Of a DNA stretch of 6,821 nucleotides, positions 1 through 6,034 are shown one piece after another. Under the pieces are notes generated by a model. The model was not told where the DNA came from. It saw nothing but the letters and a program-made list of their open reading frames with translations, and did no database searches. A program made the position numbers and the translations under genes. Location of the stretch: contig JBBFLY010000105.1 in NCBI GenBank assembly GCA_037478855.1, positions 1-6,821 of the forward strand, read 5' to 3'. Position 1 is the first letter of the stretch, and every line of letters begins with the position of its first letter. This stretch comes from Rhabdothermincola sp037478855. Its GTDB lineage: Bacteria > Actinomycetota > Acidimicrobiia > Acidimicrobiales > Acidimicrobilacustridaceae.

Positions 1-53
1 TGCTCGACCGCACCGGCCTCGCCCCCGACCTGCCCTGGGCAACCACCGCATGA
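1..53 (+). CDS. Possible C-terminal end of a truncated forward gene
   Basis: An open frame enters from the left edge and ends at a TGA at 51-53. It gives the tail LDRTGLAPDLPWATTA. Third positions are G/C-rich as in the real genes, but 16 residues are too few to recognise a family. It would converge on the tRNA and its terminator, so the 116-140 hairpin could also end this transcript. It may equally be chance open frame, since any high-GC edge tends to stay open. Confidence 0.25.
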   Translation, partial: LDRTGLAPDLPWATTA

Positions 54-115
54 CCCCCGGCAGCGTCACATGTCCCACAAAAGCACTCACCCGGCGCTGC
101 GACCCCAGACGCGAA

Positions 116-140
116 GAAACCCCCGCTGAGCAGGGGTTTC
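116..140 (-). terminator. Hairpin terminator downstream of tRNA-Val
   Basis: GAAACCCC at 116-123 pairs perfectly with GGGGTTTC at 133-140. A further GC/GC pair lies inside after one mismatch, leaving a TGA loop. On the minus strand it lies 6 nt past the tRNA 3' end, and the stem ends in TTTC followed by TTCG, a short U-rich tail. This placement is typical of an intrinsic terminator for a tRNA gene. It is near-symmetrical and could also stop transcription coming from the left edge. Confidence 0.75.
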
Positions 141-146
141 TCGGAG

Positions 147-220
147 TGGGCGATACAGGACTCGAACCTGTGACCTCTGCCGTGTGAAGGCAGCGCTCTA
201 GCCGTCTGAGCTAATCGCCC
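147..220 (-). tRNA. tRNA-Val, anticodon CAC
   Basis: The minus strand folds into a complete cloverleaf of 74 nt. The acceptor stem is GGGCGAT / ATCGCCC with discriminator A. The D arm is GCTC / GAGC with a GG in the loop. The anticodon stem is CTGCC / GGCAG around loop TTCACAC, giving anticodon CAC, which reads the valine codon GUG. The T arm is ACAGG / CCTGT around TTCGAGT. The 3' CCA is not encoded (CTC follows the discriminator), so CCA must be added by nucleotidyltransferase. It starts 17 nt after the stop of the acyltransferase gene on the same strand and is followed by a hairpin terminator, so it may be cotranscribed with that gene. Confidence 0.97.
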
Positions 221-237
221 CTGCGGGACCCGCCACT

Positions 238-1050
238 CTAGCGAAGGCCCTCCTGACCCGCCCAGCCCGCGTGCGATGCCGCCCGAGCTGTCGCCCCGCC
301 CACTCCCCACCGATCGCGCGCCACCCGCTCGGCATGCCCCGACCGCTCCGAACGCTCCGGGGCCGAGCACGTCGGATCCCCCACCGGGACCCAGCACCCC
401 AGGTCAGGATCCAGTCGCTTCACCACCCGGGCGGGCGCTCCGACCGCCACCGAGTGATCGGGAAGCTCGCCGACGACGACGCTGTTCGCACCGACCACCA
501 CATGCCGGCCGATACGAGCACCCGGGAGCACCACGGCGCCATGCCCCAGCCACGATCCGTCGCCGATCGACACCGGTGCCTCGGGCTGATGCTGGCGCGA
601 GATCGGCACCTGCGGATCGTTGTACCCGTGGTTCATGTCGGTGATGTAGACGTGCGGGCCGGTCCAGACATCGTCGCCGATCTCGATCGACAGGTGCGCC
701 ACGATGCTGCTCCCCCGGCCGATCAGACAGCGGTCTCCGATCGACAGCACCCGAGGCGCCAAGCCTGGCTGGTCCGGCATCCACCCGGCCGACAACGTCA
801 CCCCCGGGGTCACGACCGTGCCCGCCCCGAGATGGATCGCGTGCCGGTTGACGTGCGCGCCGAAAGGGAAGCAGACGATCGAACCCTCACCGAAGGACCC
901 GAAGCTCTTCGCGCTGGGGCTGCGGGGCCCGATCGCACCCGCTTCACACACCATCCGCCACGACCAGCGCACCACCTCCCCCGCGATCATCAGGGTACGG
1001 CTGTATAGGCGGTTGCGCCACGTCGGCGGCAACGGTTCCCGATTGAGCAC
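238..1050 (-). CDS. Hexapeptide-repeat (LbetaH) acyltransferase
   Basis: Predicted 270-residue cytoplasmic acyltransferase of the left-handed parallel beta-helix class (WcaF / maltose acetyltransferase / serine acetyltransferase-like). It would transfer an acetyl or other acyl group from CoA, probably to a sugar. Hexapeptide repeats of the [LIV]-G-x4 kind run from about residue 72 to 205, for example SIGDRCLIGRGS, EIGDDVWTG and RIGRHVVVGANSVVVG. His141 in TDMNHGY matches the usual catalytic His loop, and ELPDHSVAVGAPARVVKR (195-212) is the standard end of the fold. After about residue 220 there is a ~50-residue Arg/Ala/Gly-rich tail unlike the family, so the C-terminus looks extended or run-on. 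The start is GTG with no clear Shine-Dalgarno but with a TAGCGT -10-like hexamer 6 nt upstream, suggesting a leaderless message. The substrate cannot be told from sequence; surface polysaccharide or glycolipid is a guess. Confidence 0.9.
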   Translation of the reverse strand: MLNREPLPPTWRNRLYSRTLMIAGEVVRWSWRMVCEAGAIGPRSPSAKSFGSFGEGSIVCFPFGAHVNRHAIHLGAGTVVTPGVTLSAGWMPDQPGLAPRVLSIGDRCLIGRGSSIVAHLSIEIGDDVWTGPHVYITDMNHGYNDPQVPISRQHQPEAPVSIGDGSWLGHGAVVLPGARIGRHVVVGANSVVVGELPDHSVAVGAPARVVKRLDPDLGCWVPVGDPTCSAPERSERSGHAERVARDRWGVGGATARAASHAGWAGQEGLR

Positions 1051-1056
1051 GCCCGC

Positions 1057-1062
1057 ACGCTA
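1057..1062 (-). promoter_or_regulatory. -10 element of a likely leaderless promoter for the acyltransferase
   Basis: The minus strand reads TAGCGT, fitting the actinobacterial TANNNT -10 pattern. It ends exactly 6 nt before the GTG start at 1050, so transcription would begin at or next to the start codon. No ribosome-binding site lies in between. No good -35 is visible, which is common for such promoters. The rest of the 1051-1210 gap holds no convincing gene. Confidence 0.45.
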
Positions 1063-1210
1063 CTTCGCGGGACGCACACCCGGCCCCGAGGCGCCAGGCC
1101 AGCGGGGGTGCGACGACCGCACGCTGCTCCGCCGGCCATCCGCCGCGGCACGCACCCTCCACAGGTAGCAGGTCGGGCGCGCCTCCGACTCGCCGGTGGT
1201 CCAGCAGCTC

Positions 1211-1582
1211 TCAGTAGGCGCGCAGCTCGACCACGTTGCCGTCGGGGTCGCGCACGTAGACCGCACGGGCCATGCCCTGCGCGCCCCAGCGGTCTGCGGG
1301 CCCGTCGATGACCTCGAGCAGGCCCGACGCCGCCAGCTCGTCGACGTCGGTGCCTGACTCCAGCACCAGACAGAGGTGATCCACGTTCTCACCGGAGCGA
1401 TCGACCTCGAGCAGGTCGATCACCGTGGTGGCGTCGACCCGCACCGAGGGGAACGGCACCTCGCCACGCTCCCACTCGTCGAGCCGCACCGGCACGAGAC
1501 CCAGTACACCCACATAGAAGGCCAGCGACCGGCGGGCGTCCGCCACGTTCAACACGAGGTGGTCCAGTCCCACGACCCTCAC
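1211..1582 (-). CDS. Glyoxalase/VOC-superfamily metal-binding protein
   Basis: A 123-residue vicinal-oxygen-chelate protein made of two beta-alpha-beta-beta-beta units. The family includes glyoxalase I, extradiol dioxygenases and fosfomycin-resistance enzymes. Unit 1 begins GLDHLVLNVADARRSLAFY and unit 2 begins at ENVDHLCLVLE. The expected metal ligands are present: His8, His69 and the C-terminal Glu119 in DPDGNVVELRAY. Asp56 in VIDL sits where GloA has a glutamate ligand, so the site resembles the three-ligand dioxygenase/FosA type more than GloA. It is third in the minus-strand run, 22 nt after the J-domain gene. The GTG at 1582 is chosen because the domain begins within a few residues. There is no clear ribosome-binding site, and GTGs at 1573 and 1612 (the latter overlapping the upstream stop) remain possible. 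The substrate is unknown. Confidence 0.85.
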   Translation of the reverse strand: MRVVGLDHLVLNVADARRSLAFYVGVLGLVPVRLDEWERGEVPFPSVRVDATTVIDLLEVDRSGENVDHLCLVLESGTDVDELAASGLLEVIDGPADRWGAQGMARAVYVRDPDGNVVELRAY

Positions 1583-1604
1583 AGGGGCAGCGTAGGCGCG
1601 TCGG

Positions 1605-2303
1605 TCAGGCACGGAGGCAGAGTCGGAGCTTCTCGCTCGCCACCTCGAAGGGGCTGCTGCCCTCCGGGCACGGGCGACCGAGGTCGGTGACCGCGGTGAT
1701 CTGCTGCGCGCCGAGCTGGTCGCACGATCCGGCCGGGACCGGGAGCAGCCGCCCCCCGACCGACATGATGAGCACACACGTTCCCGGCTCGAAGCGCACC
1801 CGCTCGGCACCGGCCTCCAGCGCGACCCCACTGTCGGGGGTCGCGACCTCGTCGCCGCGATTGGCGTACGCGGTGAAGACCAGAACCGCCACCAGCACGA
1901 GCATCAGCACCACGATCGGACCGAATCGCAGCAGCGGCGCATGCGCCGCGGGCACCTCGAAGCCGGGGGCGGTGAAGACGGGGGCCTCGCCGGCGCGGAT
2001 GGTGGTGGTCCGTGGCGCTCGGGGCGTCCCCCCACCGGCCCGCTCCCACACGGGCCGATCGCCCCGGAGCGAGGCGTCATAGGCGGCGCGTCTCGCAGGG
2101 TTGCGCAGCGCCTCCCACGCCGCGTTGATCTCCTGCATCCGGAACGCCGCCGCCTCCCGCTCAGCCGGAGGGGAGGAGGCGTGACGGTCGGGGTGATAGC
2201 GCAATGCACGCTCGACGTAGGCCCGTTTGATCTCGTCGTGGCTGGCGTCCGCCCGCACCCCGAGGATCTCGTAGTGGGTGGCCGTTGCCGCCTCCTTCCT
2301 CAT
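1605..2303 (-). CDS. J-domain protein with one membrane segment and a Cys-containing outer domain
   Basis: Predicted 232 residues. Residues 10-76 form a J domain (HYEILGV ..., HPD at 38-40, then QEINAAWEALRNPARRAAYD), which stimulates Hsp70/DnaK ATPase. The Gly/Phe, zinc-finger and substrate-binding regions of true DnaJ are absent. A linker follows, then a transmembrane helix at about 127-146 (FGPIVVLMLVLVAVLVFTAY), and a C-terminal ~85 residues with four cysteines (176, 194, 212, 229). The pattern GTC ... GSCDQ ... PCPEG ... LCL resembles the small extracytoplasmic septum-formation/LppU-like domains of actinobacteria; this is inference. By topology the J domain faces the cytoplasm and the cysteine domain lies outside. 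The gene starts 4 nt after the GNAT stop. The ATG at 2303 is given, but an ACG at 2285 preceded by a perfect AAGGAGG may be the real start (see findings). Confidence 0.88.
   Translation of the reverse strand: MRKEAATATHYEILGVRADASHDEIKRAYVERALRYHPDRHASSPPAEREAAAFRMQEINAAWEALRNPARRAAYDASLRGDRPVWERAGGGTPRAPRTTTIRAGEAPVFTAPGFEVPAAHAPLLRFGPIVVLMLVLVAVLVFTAYANRGDEVATPDSGVALEAGAERVRFEPGTCVLIMSVGGRLLPVPAGSCDQLGAQQITAVTDLGRPCPEGSSPFEVASEKLRLCLRA
2291..2297 (-). promoter_or_regulatory. Perfect Shine-Dalgarno located inside the annotated start of the J-domain gene
   Basis: The minus strand reads AAGGAGG. It falls within codons 3-5 if translation starts at the ATG at 2303. It is 5 nt upstream of an in-frame ACG at 2285, whose product would begin (M)ATHYEILGV, a typical J-protein N-terminus. 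No ATG, GTG or TTG lies at a suitable distance downstream. This site therefore bears on which start is used. Confidence 0.5.
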
Positions 2304-2307
2304 GCCC

Positions 2308-3348
2308 TCAGAACAGCTCGATGTCGCCGAGCGCCACCTGCCACCGCTCGAGTGGCGGCATCCCGGTCTGACACACCGATCTCCAGGTGAGTATCGGCCC
2401 CTGCCGCGGCAATGGCACGAAGCCGCCCCGCGGCAGCGCACCCCGCTCGATCCGGATGAGGTAATCCGCCGCGGTCAGCCGCCTCAGCCGATCGAGCAGA
2501 GCCCGCTCGACACGTCGACCCCCGGGAGGCACCAGCACGTCGGCCACGACCGCCTCGACCGCGGCGCCTCGGGGGCGCAGCCGGTACACCAGCAGACCGT
2601 CCGCGGGGCTCGAGCCGTGCACGAGCACCCGGTACTGCAGCACGTCGAGGCCGTACCGCCAGGCCAGGAAGGTCGCGCTCCGATTGGTGGTGAAGCCCGG
2701 GGACGGGGGTTGGGCCTCGATCAGCCGGTCGACCGACCCGTCGGCGAACACCGAGGCAGGCAGCTCCCCTGCGGACGCAGGGAGCGACCACTTCCCCGCC
2801 GGCACCCGGGCGCGCAGCATCCGCACCAGCGCCGCCGTGCTCGAAGGCCGCACCTTGACCGGCAGGCGACCCACGACCTCCCACCCCATCTTCAGGTACC
2901 CGGGGCGGCTCTGGGCGTTCGGCGTGTTGAAGACGAAGTCGACGCCTTCCTCGCGAAGCTCGGCGAGCGCGCCGAGCGTCAGGGTGCGGAACACGCCCCG
3001 CCCTTGGAACGCCGGGTGGGTCGCGGTGTCGACCGCTCGGACCGCACGGGCGATCGACCCGTCGGATCGGCGGAACTCCCAGCGCAGGAAGGTGCGGAAG
3101 CCAGCCAACCGGCCCTCGATCTCCGCCACCCACATGGGGGAGGGACCGAACGGGTTCTCGAGGTGCTTCCAGCGGAACAGCTCCTCGTTGGGTTCGCCGG
3201 CGCGCCAGCCGAGCGCCGCCGAAGCCACCTCGATGATGGCTGCCACCTCGTCTCCGCTGGCGCGGCGGACCACGACGCTCTCCGGTGCGTTCCCGTTCGC
3301 CGGCTCCCCCACGCTCACGGGCCCATCTTCGCAGGTCGAGCACACCAT
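2308..3348 (-). CDS. GNAT-family N-acetyltransferase
   Basis: About 346 residues from the ATG at 3348. The N-terminal half is a clear GNAT domain: WVAEIEGRLAGFRTF (73-87), then AVDTATHPAFQGRGVFRTL (105-122) carrying the acetyl-CoA pyrophosphate loop QGRGVF, then the late motif NTPNAQSRPGYLKMGW (141-156). The phrase LFRWKHLENPFG ahead of these is common in GNATs from polysaccharide loci. The second half (about 175-346) has no sharp motif but could be a degenerate second GNAT-like fold, as in other double-length members. The acceptor is unknown. It heads the minus-strand run and is divergent from the PqqD-like gene, with about 44 nt between the starts. The start is uncertain: ATG 3348 has only a weak GGGGG upstream, GTG 3318 is equally possible, and GTG 3405 would overlap the divergent gene. 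Confidence 0.88.
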   Translation of the reverse strand: MVCSTCEDGPVSVGEPANGNAPESVVVRRASGDEVAAIIEVASAALGWRAGEPNEELFRWKHLENPFGPSPMWVAEIEGRLAGFRTFLRWEFRRSDGSIARAVRAVDTATHPAFQGRGVFRTLTLGALAELREEGVDFVFNTPNAQSRPGYLKMGWEVVGRLPVKVRPSSTAALVRMLRARVPAGKWSLPASAGELPASVFADGSVDRLIEAQPPSPGFTTNRSATFLAWRYGLDVLQYRVLVHGSSPADGLLVYRLRPRGAAVEAVVADVLVPPGGRRVERALLDRLRRLTAADYLIRIERGALPRGGFVPLPRQGPILTWRSVCQTGMPPLERWQVALGDIELF

Positions 3349-3379
3349 CCGACCCCCGGTCGGGCTCGAGGCCGGCCGG

Positions 3380-3385
3380 TACACT
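3380..3385 (+). promoter_or_regulatory. -10 element of a likely leaderless promoter for the PqqD operon
   Basis: TACACT matches the TANNNT -10 pattern and ends 7 nt before the ATG at 3393, placing the transcription start at the A of the start codon or within a base of it. The intervening CTCC-type bases contain no Shine-Dalgarno. No clear -35 is seen. The element lies in the short divergent region shared with the GNAT gene. Confidence 0.5.
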
Positions 3386-3392
3386 TCCGCCG

Positions 3393-3683
3393 ATGTCGAC
3401 ACCACCCACGGCGCGCTGGGTGAGGTCCACGGGAGTGCTCTGGCGGTGGCTGCCCGACGGCGTGCTCCTGCTCACGCCACACACGCAGGAGCCGCTCGCC
3501 GTGCGGGGTTCCGCCGCGGCGGTCTGGGCCCACCTGGTGCAACCACAGAGCACGGATCAGCTGGTGGCGCACCTGCTGGCCGAGCTCCCGCCCCCGGGGA
3601 TCGATCGGTCCACCGTCGTCGCAGACGTCGAGGGTCTGCTTCGCTCCCTCGCCGCGTGCGGCGCCGTCGAAGCGACGGACTGA
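3393..3683 (+). CDS. PqqD-like protein (RiPP recognition element fold)
   Basis: A 96-residue protein matching the size and pattern of PqqD/PF05402. It has two N-terminal strands (VLWRWLPDGVLLLTP), a short strand and turn, then SAAAVWAHLVQPQSTDQLVAHLL and a last helical segment VVADVEGLLRSLAACGAV. In characterised systems this winged-helix-like fold grips the leader of a precursor peptide and delivers it to a modifying enzyme. The usual LN before the first helix is VRG here, so it is a divergent member. It is first in a three-gene operon, and its TGA overlaps the next ATG by 1 nt (TGATG). The ATG at 3393 is favoured because homology begins soon after it and a -10 element sits just upstream. 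A longer reading from 3285 would run back into the GNAT gene. Confidence 0.85.
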   Translation: MSTPPTARWVRSTGVLWRWLPDGVLLLTPHTQEPLAVRGSAAAVWAHLVQPQSTDQLVAHLLAELPPPGIDRSTVVADVEGLLRSLAACGAVEATD

Positions 3684-4786
3684 TGACCTCCGTCAAGCGG
3701 AGCTCCGCGCTCCTCGACGCGCTGGCCGCCCACGGCATCGTCGATCACCACCCGGCCATCCCGTCCGCGCCGCTGCCCTCACCCGAGTGGGACCGCCTGC
3801 TCTCGACGGCACACCTCGAGCGGCTCGTGCCGGTACTGGCCTGGGCGATCAGCGAGGCCGCCTGGCCCGCCAGCGATGACCAGCGCGAGGAGGCTCTCGC
3901 CCGTCATCGAAGCTCGATGGCCTCTGCGCTGCTGCTGGAGCGACTGCTGCTCGACCTCCACGACGCGTTCGTCGCCGAGGAGATCGATCACGTAGTCCTG
4001 AAGGGTCCGGCGACCGCGCATCTCGACGCGCCCGACCCCTCGTGGCGGGCCTTCGCCGACCTGGACCTGCTCGTGGCACCCGAGCACCTCGACCGGGCCT
4101 GCCGCGTGCTGGCCGACTGGGGTGGTCACCGGCGCTACCGCGAACCACGCGCCGGCTTCGACCGCCGGTTCTCCAAGGGGATGGCCTATGTGCTGCCCAC
4201 CGGCCACGAGGTGGACCTCCACCGGACCCTCTGCCAGGGTCCGTTCGGTCTCACCATCGACCCGGCCGAGCTGGCCGCCGGTCGCGAGCGCTTCGTCGTG
4301 GGAGGCGTCACCCTCGACGCGCTCGACCAGCCGCGTCGGTTCGTGCATGCCTGCGTCCATGCCGTGCTCGGTCAGCCCGTCCCGCGACCGGGTCAGCTCC
4401 GGGATGTCGCGCTCAGCTGCCCGCGGTCACCCGGGTTGCTCCTCGACGCGCTCGCCCTCGCACGTCGGTGGCAGCTCGAGCCCGTCGTGCGGACGGCACT
4501 CGACGAGACCTCCACGCGCCTGGGTTGGGAGCCACCAGGCCCGTTGCGCGCCTGGCAGGCCGGCACCGGCTGGTCCGTGCGTGACCGCTGGCGACTCGAG
4601 AGCTATCACGACACTCCGCGAGCACCGGTGCTGCGAGCCCTCACCTCGCTGGCCGCGGTCCCAGGGCTGCGCGAGAAGGTCGCCTACGGGCTGGCGGTCG
4701 CCGCTCCCACCGACGGGCGCAACGCCCGGGTGGGCCAGCGGGCAGGCCGGGCCCTGCGGGCCCTGACGGGCGGGCACCGGCGATGA
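3683..4786 (+). CDS. Nucleotidyltransferase-family protein (PF14907-like)
   Basis: A 367-residue protein of the uncharacterised nucleotidyltransferase family PF14907, related to the DNA polymerase beta/kanamycin nucleotidyltransferase fold. Visible family marks are VVLKGPATAHL (104-114), the metal-binding pair Asp126/Asp128 in AFADLDLLV, and a third acidic position Asp178 in HEVDLHRTL. The classic GS motif of the superfamily is replaced by LKG, as is usual in this family. The C-terminal half is helical with no further motif. It should be cytoplasmic and transfer an NMP moiety, but the acceptor is unknown; homologues near lasso-peptide genes are presumed to modify the peptide or a sugar. The ATG at 3683 overlaps the PqqD-like stop by 1 nt and the stop overlaps the next gene by 4 nt, so translation is probably coupled. 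The frame stays open far upstream, but that part is antisense to the GNAT gene. Confidence 0.9.
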   Translation: MTSVKRSSALLDALAAHGIVDHHPAIPSAPLPSPEWDRLLSTAHLERLVPVLAWAISEAAWPASDDQREEALARHRSSMASALLLERLLLDLHDAFVAEEIDHVVLKGPATAHLDAPDPSWRAFADLDLLVAPEHLDRACRVLADWGGHRRYREPRAGFDRRFSKGMAYVLPTGHEVDLHRTLCQGPFGLTIDPAELAAGRERFVVGGVTLDALDQPRRFVHACVHAVLGQPVPRPGQLRDVALSCPRSPGLLLDALALARRWQLEPVVRTALDETSTRLGWEPPGPLRAWQAGTGWSVRDRWRLESYHDTPRAPVLRALTSLAAVPGLREKVAYGLAVAAPTDGRNARVGQRAGRALRALTGGHRR

Positions 4787-5997
4787 GGTGGGTTCCCGCG
4801 CCGCCCCGCCCGGATCTGCGGGAGCTGCCGATCGAGGGACAGCTCGTGATCTACGACCCGGTCGCCCGCGTCACCCATCTGCTGAACGAGTCCGCGGCAG
4901 CCATCTGGACCGCCTGGCGTGATGCACCCTCCGACGCCGATGCGCTGACCGCCCACCTCGCGTCGAGCCATGGGGTGCCCGAGGAGCGGGTCCGCCTGGA
5001 CGTGCGGCGCGCGATGTCCCGCTTCGAGGAGCTGGGCCTGCTCGGAGAGCCTCCCTCGACACGGTTCCGGCCTCCCCAGTGGGGGGATGCGGTCGACGTC
5101 GAGCCGAAGCTCCTCGCCACCGAGCTGACCTCCACCATCCCCGCGGGGCGGTACCGGGCACTCGACTACCCCTTCGAGGTGCGGGCCACCGAACCCTCGC
5201 TCGCCGAGGCGGTGCGGGAGCTGCTCGGGGGTCTGGCCGAGCCGCCCCAGTCCGGCGGCAACGACGGGGGTGCGCACGCCCGACCCCGCCGCTACGACCT
5301 CGTCGGTGACGGGGAGCAGATCCTCGTGCTCGTCGACGGCACGGTGGTCCGCACGGCGACCACCCCCGCGATGGCGTTGACCTTCCTCTCCTGGCACATC
5401 CACCGCCAGGCCCTCCGGCACAGCGACCGGCTCGTGAGGCTGCACGCCTCAGCGATCCGCGTCGGCGACCTGGTCGTCGCGCTGCCCGCACCACCGGAGT
5501 CCGGCAAGTCGACCCTCGTCGCCGGGTTGGTCCGCAGCGGCTACAGGTACGTGACCGACGAGGCCGTGGCCTTCGACCCGGTCACGCGCGAGGTGCTGCC
5601 GCTCCCGTTGCCCATCACTCTCGACGAGGGTTCCTGGGAGCTGTTCCCCGAGCTCGACGACAACCCATCGGCCGACACCTCCTCGATGGTGGTCGCGCCA
5701 CAGCTGCTGCGCGCCGAGGCGGTCGGCCGATCGACCCCGGCGCAACTCGGCGCGTGCGTGTTCCACCGGTTCCGACCCGGAGCGACCACGACCCTGCGGC
5801 GCGCCGCGGCCCCCGAGGCGCTGGTGCTGCTGCTCGAGAACGCGTTCGGGCTCGACGACGCCGGCGACGTGGCGTTCGAAGCCATGACCGATGTGGCCCG
5901 CGAGGTTCCCTGCTGGACCCTCGAGCACGGGGGACTCGACGCAGCGATCGACGCGATCGGCGAGGTGGTGGCGGGGGTGACCCGAGAGCAGGGCTGA
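4783..5997 (+). CDS. PqqD-domain / HPr-kinase-like fusion protein
   Basis: A 404-residue two-part protein. Residues 12-88 are a PqqD-like domain: QLVIYDPVARVTHLLNESAA, then IWTAWRDA, then a helix pair ending SRFEELGLLG, with the conserved LN intact. Residues about 170-400 resemble HPr kinase/phosphorylase: LHASAIRVGDLVVALP (220-235), a Walker A loop APPESGKST (236-244) and the paired acidic VTDEAVAFD (257-265). Canonical HprK has GKS followed by Glu; here it is Thr. Members of this kinase-like family in lasso-peptide clusters phosphorylate the precursor C-terminal serine (for example in paeninodin biosynthesis), so a peptide or other small substrate is more likely than HPr. No PTS gene is present. 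It starts at an ATGA overlap with the nucleotidyltransferase and ends the operon 37 nt from a convergent gene. Substrate and kinase activity are inferred. Confidence 0.88.
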   Translation: MRWVPAPPRPDLRELPIEGQLVIYDPVARVTHLLNESAAAIWTAWRDAPSDADALTAHLASSHGVPEERVRLDVRRAMSRFEELGLLGEPPSTRFRPPQWGDAVDVEPKLLATELTSTIPAGRYRALDYPFEVRATEPSLAEAVRELLGGLAEPPQSGGNDGGAHARPRRYDLVGDGEQILVLVDGTVVRTATTPAMALTFLSWHIHRQALRHSDRLVRLHASAIRVGDLVVALPAPPESGKSTLVAGLVRSGYRYVTDEAVAFDPVTREVLPLPLPITLDEGSWELFPELDDNPSADTSSMVVAPQLLRAEAVGRSTPAQLGACVFHRFRPGATTTLRRAAAPEALVLLLENAFGLDDAGDVAFEAMTDVAREVPCWTLEHGGLDAAIDAIGEVVAGVTREQG

Positions 5998-6034
5998 GCG
6001 AACGGCGGGCCCGGGGCGGACCCAGGCTGAACCG

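Noticed and set aside
1177..1223. 8-bp inverted repeat GCGCGCCT / AGGCGCGC spanning the VOC stop codon
   Set aside because: The loop is about 31 nt, there is no T run, and GC-only octamers pair by chance at this composition; not enough for a terminator call.
2300..3553. Long minus-strand open frame overlapping GNAT in another frame
   Set aside because: Its translation is Arg/Gly-rich and featureless, while the frame at 2308-3348 carries clear GNAT motifs; it is a high-GC shadow.
2684..3682. Long plus-strand extension of the nucleotidyltransferase frame upstream of 3683
   Set aside because: It is antisense to the GNAT gene and overlaps the PqqD-like gene, its protein is low-complexity Ser/Arg/Pro with no family marks, and the TGATG junction gives a natural start at 3683.
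5998..6034. Search for a short RiPP precursor gene after the operon
   Set aside because: Only 37 nt separate the convergent genes, too short for a precursor; no small ORF with a start and ribosome-binding site was found in the other gaps either.
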